Assembly (NCBI RefSeq): GCF_001039355.2
Contig: NW_019775499.1
Span: 301,481 to 352,840, forward strand
Source: Lingula anatina
Lineage: Eukaryota > Brachiopoda > Lingulata > Lingulida > Lingulidae
DNA length: 51,360 nt
Direction: 5' to 3'
Shown here: piece by piece, positions 47,277 to 51,360 of the stretch
Layout: each line of letters opens with the position of its first letter
Position numbering within the stretch: position 1 is the first letter of the stretch
Translations under genes and position numbers: made by a program
Notes under the pieces: model-generated
What the model was told of the DNA's origin: nothing
Databases searched by the model: none
The model's input: only the letters and a program-made list of their open reading frames with translations

Positions 47277-47504
47277 GTATACTGACAGTCAAAGAAAACG
47301 CATCATTTATTTATTCAGTAATATTTTAAGTTCCTTTGGCACATTAAGAAAATAACAGTTTTCATGTGAAATATGAAATAGTGGTCAGCCCACTCTCTTA
47401 TGACCAAACAAGTGCATTTGTACTCATTTATATGGTTGGAATCGATTCTCGGTAAAAAAGTACAAGAAAGTTTTCTGATGCGTTTTCATTGACTGTCAGT
47501 ATAC
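47277..47504. repeat. Foldback/MITE element with 29-bp inverted repeats
   Basis: Left arm 47277-47305 (GTATACTGACAGTCAAAGAA, then AACGCATCA) is matched by the inverted right arm 47476-47504 with one mismatch. The flanks share ATGT (left 47273-47276, right 47505-47508), a possible short target duplication. The 170-bp interior codes for nothing recognisable. Confidence 0.65.
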
Positions 47505-48541
47505 ATGTAAAATAGCCCCAACTATGTAAGTTTTTTAAACTAATCATTAATAAGTTCCAGTGTCATTTTTGGTTAATTAACTGATTAATTAATCACCACC
47601 AAAATCTAACCCATTTCCTAGCTATCGTGAAAATTTTATCAGAATCCCTCCAAAACTTTTTGCATAGACAAACAGAACCTTAGCAGAGGTAATTTTTGGC
47701 ACTACACATGTAAGGCGGAATGGGAAAATAAGAAAATTGAACAAAATTTCCCAAGCCTGGATCTGCCCTGGATTTTGTCTCTAAAAGTGCATGTATAATA
47801 AAATGTGTTTGCATATTTGTTTATTTTTGAAATTGTTCTATTACTTATTTTGGGCATGATTCAAAATGACACTGGCGATAAAAGATGTGGGCATTCTGAA
47901 ATTGCATAAATCATCATAACGCAGTGTATTTGTCTCTTTTTAACATACAAATTCTACAATAGAAATTTTACAATGATTGTCCAAAATAAAAGCCCATACA
48001 TGTATGGTAGGTTAGACGAAAAAGGAAGATACTGCGTTTCCAGTCCATTTGCAGTTTTTTAGAATGATTTCAACTCCCCAATCAGATTGTTGCAATTTGC
48101 ATAACAATAAGTCGCTCGGCTTAGTGAGAACTATGATCACTTGTTAGTTGGAGACTGTAGAGGACGTTGGACGGAGAGCATCTCATTCATGTAGCTTGGA
48201 CCCATCATACATGGTTGAAGCAAGTAAATCTTATGGGTAGTATTTCTTTTACATGCGCATAGATGTGAACGAAGTTGCGATTCGAATGTGGTATGTATGG
48301 CTACAGTAGTTTACGTGTTTCTTCCTTTGTGGTTCGAGTTTGAACAAGTACTGGACTGTTTGTTTTAATTCAGAAGGTTGTGGAATGGGTTGTATAGGCT
48401 CTTTATCGTTTATAACGAAGGTGATTTGCAGCATTTTCGTGTTTTTACGAGTCCATATTACCAGGTAATAAGTGTGGCTGAGTAGTTCACTGGATTTAAG
48501 AAAAATTTTACGTAAAATATATGAAAAGTACGCTCCCAAAG

Positions 48542-48558
48542 ATATATATATATATATC
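48542..48558. repeat. (AT)n microsatellite
   Basis: Short pure AT run. Confidence 0.85.
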
Positions 48559-49032
48559 ACTTGCAGGTGCCCAGGCACGGCCACATAATTGCCACTCACT
48601 GCACGTGAGTCACATAAAAACATTTGTATTTTTGAACGTTTTTACATATTTGTATTCGATGTACATGTATTTGTGTGGACTTTCTCAGGTGCCTACATTA
48701 GAAACTGGTCTGCATTACGTTCCATTTAATGCTAAGAAAAGTGTTTTACATGTTTGTTACAGAAGCAGATAAACGAGAAAAACTTTTTTTGTAAGTTTTC
48801 ACAATGACACTAAAATTCATTACACCCGTAGGATATTTTCCAGGATTTGATAGTAACTTAAGTATAATAGCTTTTTGAATATCATAGAAGCAGGCTGTTG
48901 TATCATTCATTAAATAATATCCGTTAATCATGCATGAACAAACTGAAATATGCATCAGATAATTATGCCCTCTAAACCCTTAAATTTTGAGCAATCGATT
49001 CTGTAATCCTTTGACGAATTGTTGCAGTTGTG

Positions 49033-49034
<2 letters not shown>

Positions 49035-49094
<60 letters not shown>
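49035..49094. repeat. (ATT)20 microsatellite
   Basis: About twenty pure ATT units, followed by (TTTA)n at about 49131-49155. In translation they give poly-Leu and poly-Tyr artefacts. Confidence 0.95.
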
Positions 49095-49095
<1 letters not shown>

Positions 49096-51208
49096 CTATT
49101 TTTATTTTGTTTTATTTTATTTTTTCTTTTTATTTATTTATTTATTTATTTATTTTTTTTTTATTTTTATTTTTTTTTAGAACGCTTTCCAATAGCACTG
49201 GTCGTTTTATTCCTTGCGTTTTTCTTTTTATAGTGTACTAGATATTGGTGTGCTACATTCATTGACATTTGCTGTGAAATATCGATTTTTTTCAGTTTGG
49301 TGGTCACCTATTGCGATTAATTTTTCAAAAAGCACAACTATTTCTGTTTCATTTAATTCAGTATAGTCCAAGTTTTATTGCATTGGAATACCATATTGAT
49401 ATCGTTATTAAATTTTTATTTTGATATTTCAGAAGTGCCAACGCCTTTGCTCAAATCTTGCAAAATGCACGGGCATCTAATAAAAGCTGTCCCAGTATTT
49501 TGGAACTGGACACAGACAGACATGCACGCACCTGCGCTCTCTCTCACACACGCCCACACACGCACCACATCATGTTTATAGTTTTACTGTTATTTTCAAA
49601 ACCTTTAAGACTTACATATTATATTATTAATAAAAATGTTAAACTAAGATCGAGCGTGTTTCCTTTTCAAATTATACTCAGAAATGGATATTTTTTTGTT
49701 TTCAAATTATACTCTAGGGATTGATCATGATCTTTTTCAATATTTTCCTTGAGACGAACTCGAACACATTTGATTTTATTTAAAAAAACATTCAGCTTCT
49801 CCCCAATTTCATTTCGTTAATCAACAGTGTAATTAGTTAAGTGTTTAAAATGCCACGACGTAATTTTTGTTAGCACACAACATCGTACAGACCACAAAGT
49901 AAAGATGCAATTTTTCACAATATTGAGAGTTGAAACTCGAGTAAGATCGTTTGCATAGTGGATCAGCCACCGTTTCATTTGCTTTTATACAGAACAATGT
50001 AGAAGTCGATATTATTTCCATCATTTGTAAGTTATTATCTGACAATTACGAATGGCGAGCAATTTGTAGAAATGATTTATTGGGGGGTAGTTTTCTATTG
50101 CATCAGTTAATTAATAGTGATATGTAGCGACTTTTCAGATCCTATGATCTAATCGATTTGAAATGAACCTTTTGTTTCTTTAGAATAAAACAAAACATTT
50201 GATCTGAACATTGTTTAAGTAGAAATAATCCGTACTGAGATCACGTTTTGAAAGATACAATGTATTATGCTACGAAATATGAATGTAAACTCCAGTAAAT
50301 TCTTGATATGCCAGTTTTAAGATGTTTCTTCCATTTAGATATTTATTCTGACTCATGCATATGGTTGTATATATTTACACTACATACAGCATTTATAACA
50401 TTTTACAAGTACATATTTATACATGTACATTAAAATAAAAAAACATTGAATCCTGTCTTAAGCCCGTTCCATTTCCCCAACATCTGTTATTTGACCAAGT
50501 GATTCTTCGTGTAAATGTTATGTTGTGTCTTATGTATATGTATATATGCTCTCTAAACTGTAAATGTACAGTAAATGAGAATAAACTATTTCTGATTTCT
50601 GGTCTTTGAATTTTTCTGTGAAATTGCGTTAAATTTGCGTTAAAGACATAAAACTGCAATATAAAGAATTGGGATACTTTCCAAAATTTTCTATTCCACA
50701 AATTGTTGATTTATTTAGAACCTTTATATTTTAAAGCGATGTTCACGTAACGTCAGGCTTAAAAACTTATATTTTTATAAATATTTTTCAACGTTTTTCA
50801 TCTTCATTTTCGTATGCATGTTCTCCTTGGCAGCGTGTTTGAACTTTGGCAGTTTGTTCAATAGTGTGAATATCATATTCCTCGTAATTATGTTGTGATA
50901 ACCTGAACTTAGTGAAATGCACAAACTACGTGTACTTTATTTTTGTATAATATGAAAAGACAAGGTCAAAGGTAACACTTCTAGCTAAATATAGTTGAGA
51001 ATGTAAATTTATAGAATTCAACAGAATGCTTTTGATTTATGTGTGTATATTACTTATATTTCTTCATTGTCACTTTCTGTAGGTAAACTTTTGTAATAAA
51101 CGGCACGTTCAAAAATATCTGTTTTATCTCTTGAAATGAGTGCAATTTGTGAGATTTGCATTGCTTTGGGTGCCGTTGAAACGAATACATTTGAGGCATT
51201 TGAGCCTC

Positions 51209-51360
51209 GGTGGGGTGAGTAAATTTTAAATGACGGGTGACAGGTGGGGTGAGTTAATTTTAGATGACGGGTGACAGGTGGGGCGAGTTTATTTAATTTG
51301 AGGGGTGACAGGTGGGGCGAGTTCATTTAATTTGAGGGGTGACAGGTGGGGCGAGTTTAT
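51209..51360. repeat. 34-bp minisatellite cut by the window edge
   Basis: Four full units (51209-51242, 51243-51276, 51277-51310, 51311-51344) and a partial fifth. Units begin GGTGGGG(T/C)GAGT and end GGGTGACA. Units 1-2 share TTTTA(A/G)ATGACGGG and units 3-4 share TTTAATTTGAGGGG, so two subtypes are present. The array continues beyond the window. Confidence 0.95.

Larger units (their letters stand above)
47037..51208. other. Gene-poor 3' flank
   Basis: I find no supportable coding sequence; the open frames around 49000 come from the ATT repeat. A GC-richer stretch at 48110-48250 ending at GCAA|GTAAAT could be a non-coding first exon. An acceptor-like TTTTGATATTTCAG (ending at 49434) and an AATAAA at 50580-50585 could belong to one non-coding plus-strand transcript, but this is speculative. 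Confidence 0.4.

Noticed and set aside
48325-48350. tRNA-like B box GGTTCGAGT
   Set aside because: No matching A box at tRNA spacing and no cloverleaf could be drawn.
48987-49241. Poly-Leu and poly-Tyr open frames
   Set aside because: Both are translations of the ATT trinucleotide microsatellite.

Overview
The window is nuclear DNA of an intron-rich, AT-rich animal genome. Evidence: four spliced or splice-flanked genes with canonical GT-AG introns, no operons, extracellular animal domains (LDLa, Ly6/uPAR), a C2H2 zinc-finger protein, many microsatellites and several short inverted-repeat transposons (MITEs). The animal GH3 glycosidase, frequent ACATGTA words and clustered TAGGCCTA palindromes suggest a marine invertebrate (echinoderm, hemichordate, cephalochordate or lophotrochozoan). 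The sequence alone does not settle which.

Layout. 1-1968: flanking DNA. 1969-2943 (-): ankyrin-repeat protein ending in a CaaX prenylation box. 3157-3600: MITE plus a diverged tandem duplication. 3601-7592: intergenic, with one candidate orphan 3' exon near 6137. 7593-9657 (+): four-exon gene for a small GPI-anchored-type protein with LDLa and Ly6/uPAR (LU) domains. 11760-17672 (+): complete eleven-exon GH3 glycoside hydrolase of the beta-xylosidase type. 19946-41984 (-): complete twenty-exon membrane-type Xaa-Pro aminopeptidase (XPNPEP2-like) with signal peptide and GPI signal; its introns carry MITEs, a dispersed repeat and a possible nested exon. 41985-44641: divergent intergenic region. 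44642-46894 (+): single-exon 750-residue zinc-finger protein with 16 fingers. 46895-51360: 3' flank with a foldback element, an ATT microsatellite and a 34-bp minisatellite that runs off the edge.

The genes do not form one pathway. Three of the five products (LDLa-LU protein, GH3 enzyme, aminopeptidase) carry signal peptides and probably act at the cell surface, in secretory compartments or outside the cell. The GH3 and aminopeptidase genes converge with their 3' ends about 2.3 kb apart; the aminopeptidase and zinc-finger genes diverge. All exon models were assembled by hand from splice consensus, reading phase and family motifs. Every exon-exon phase checks, but no transcript evidence was available.
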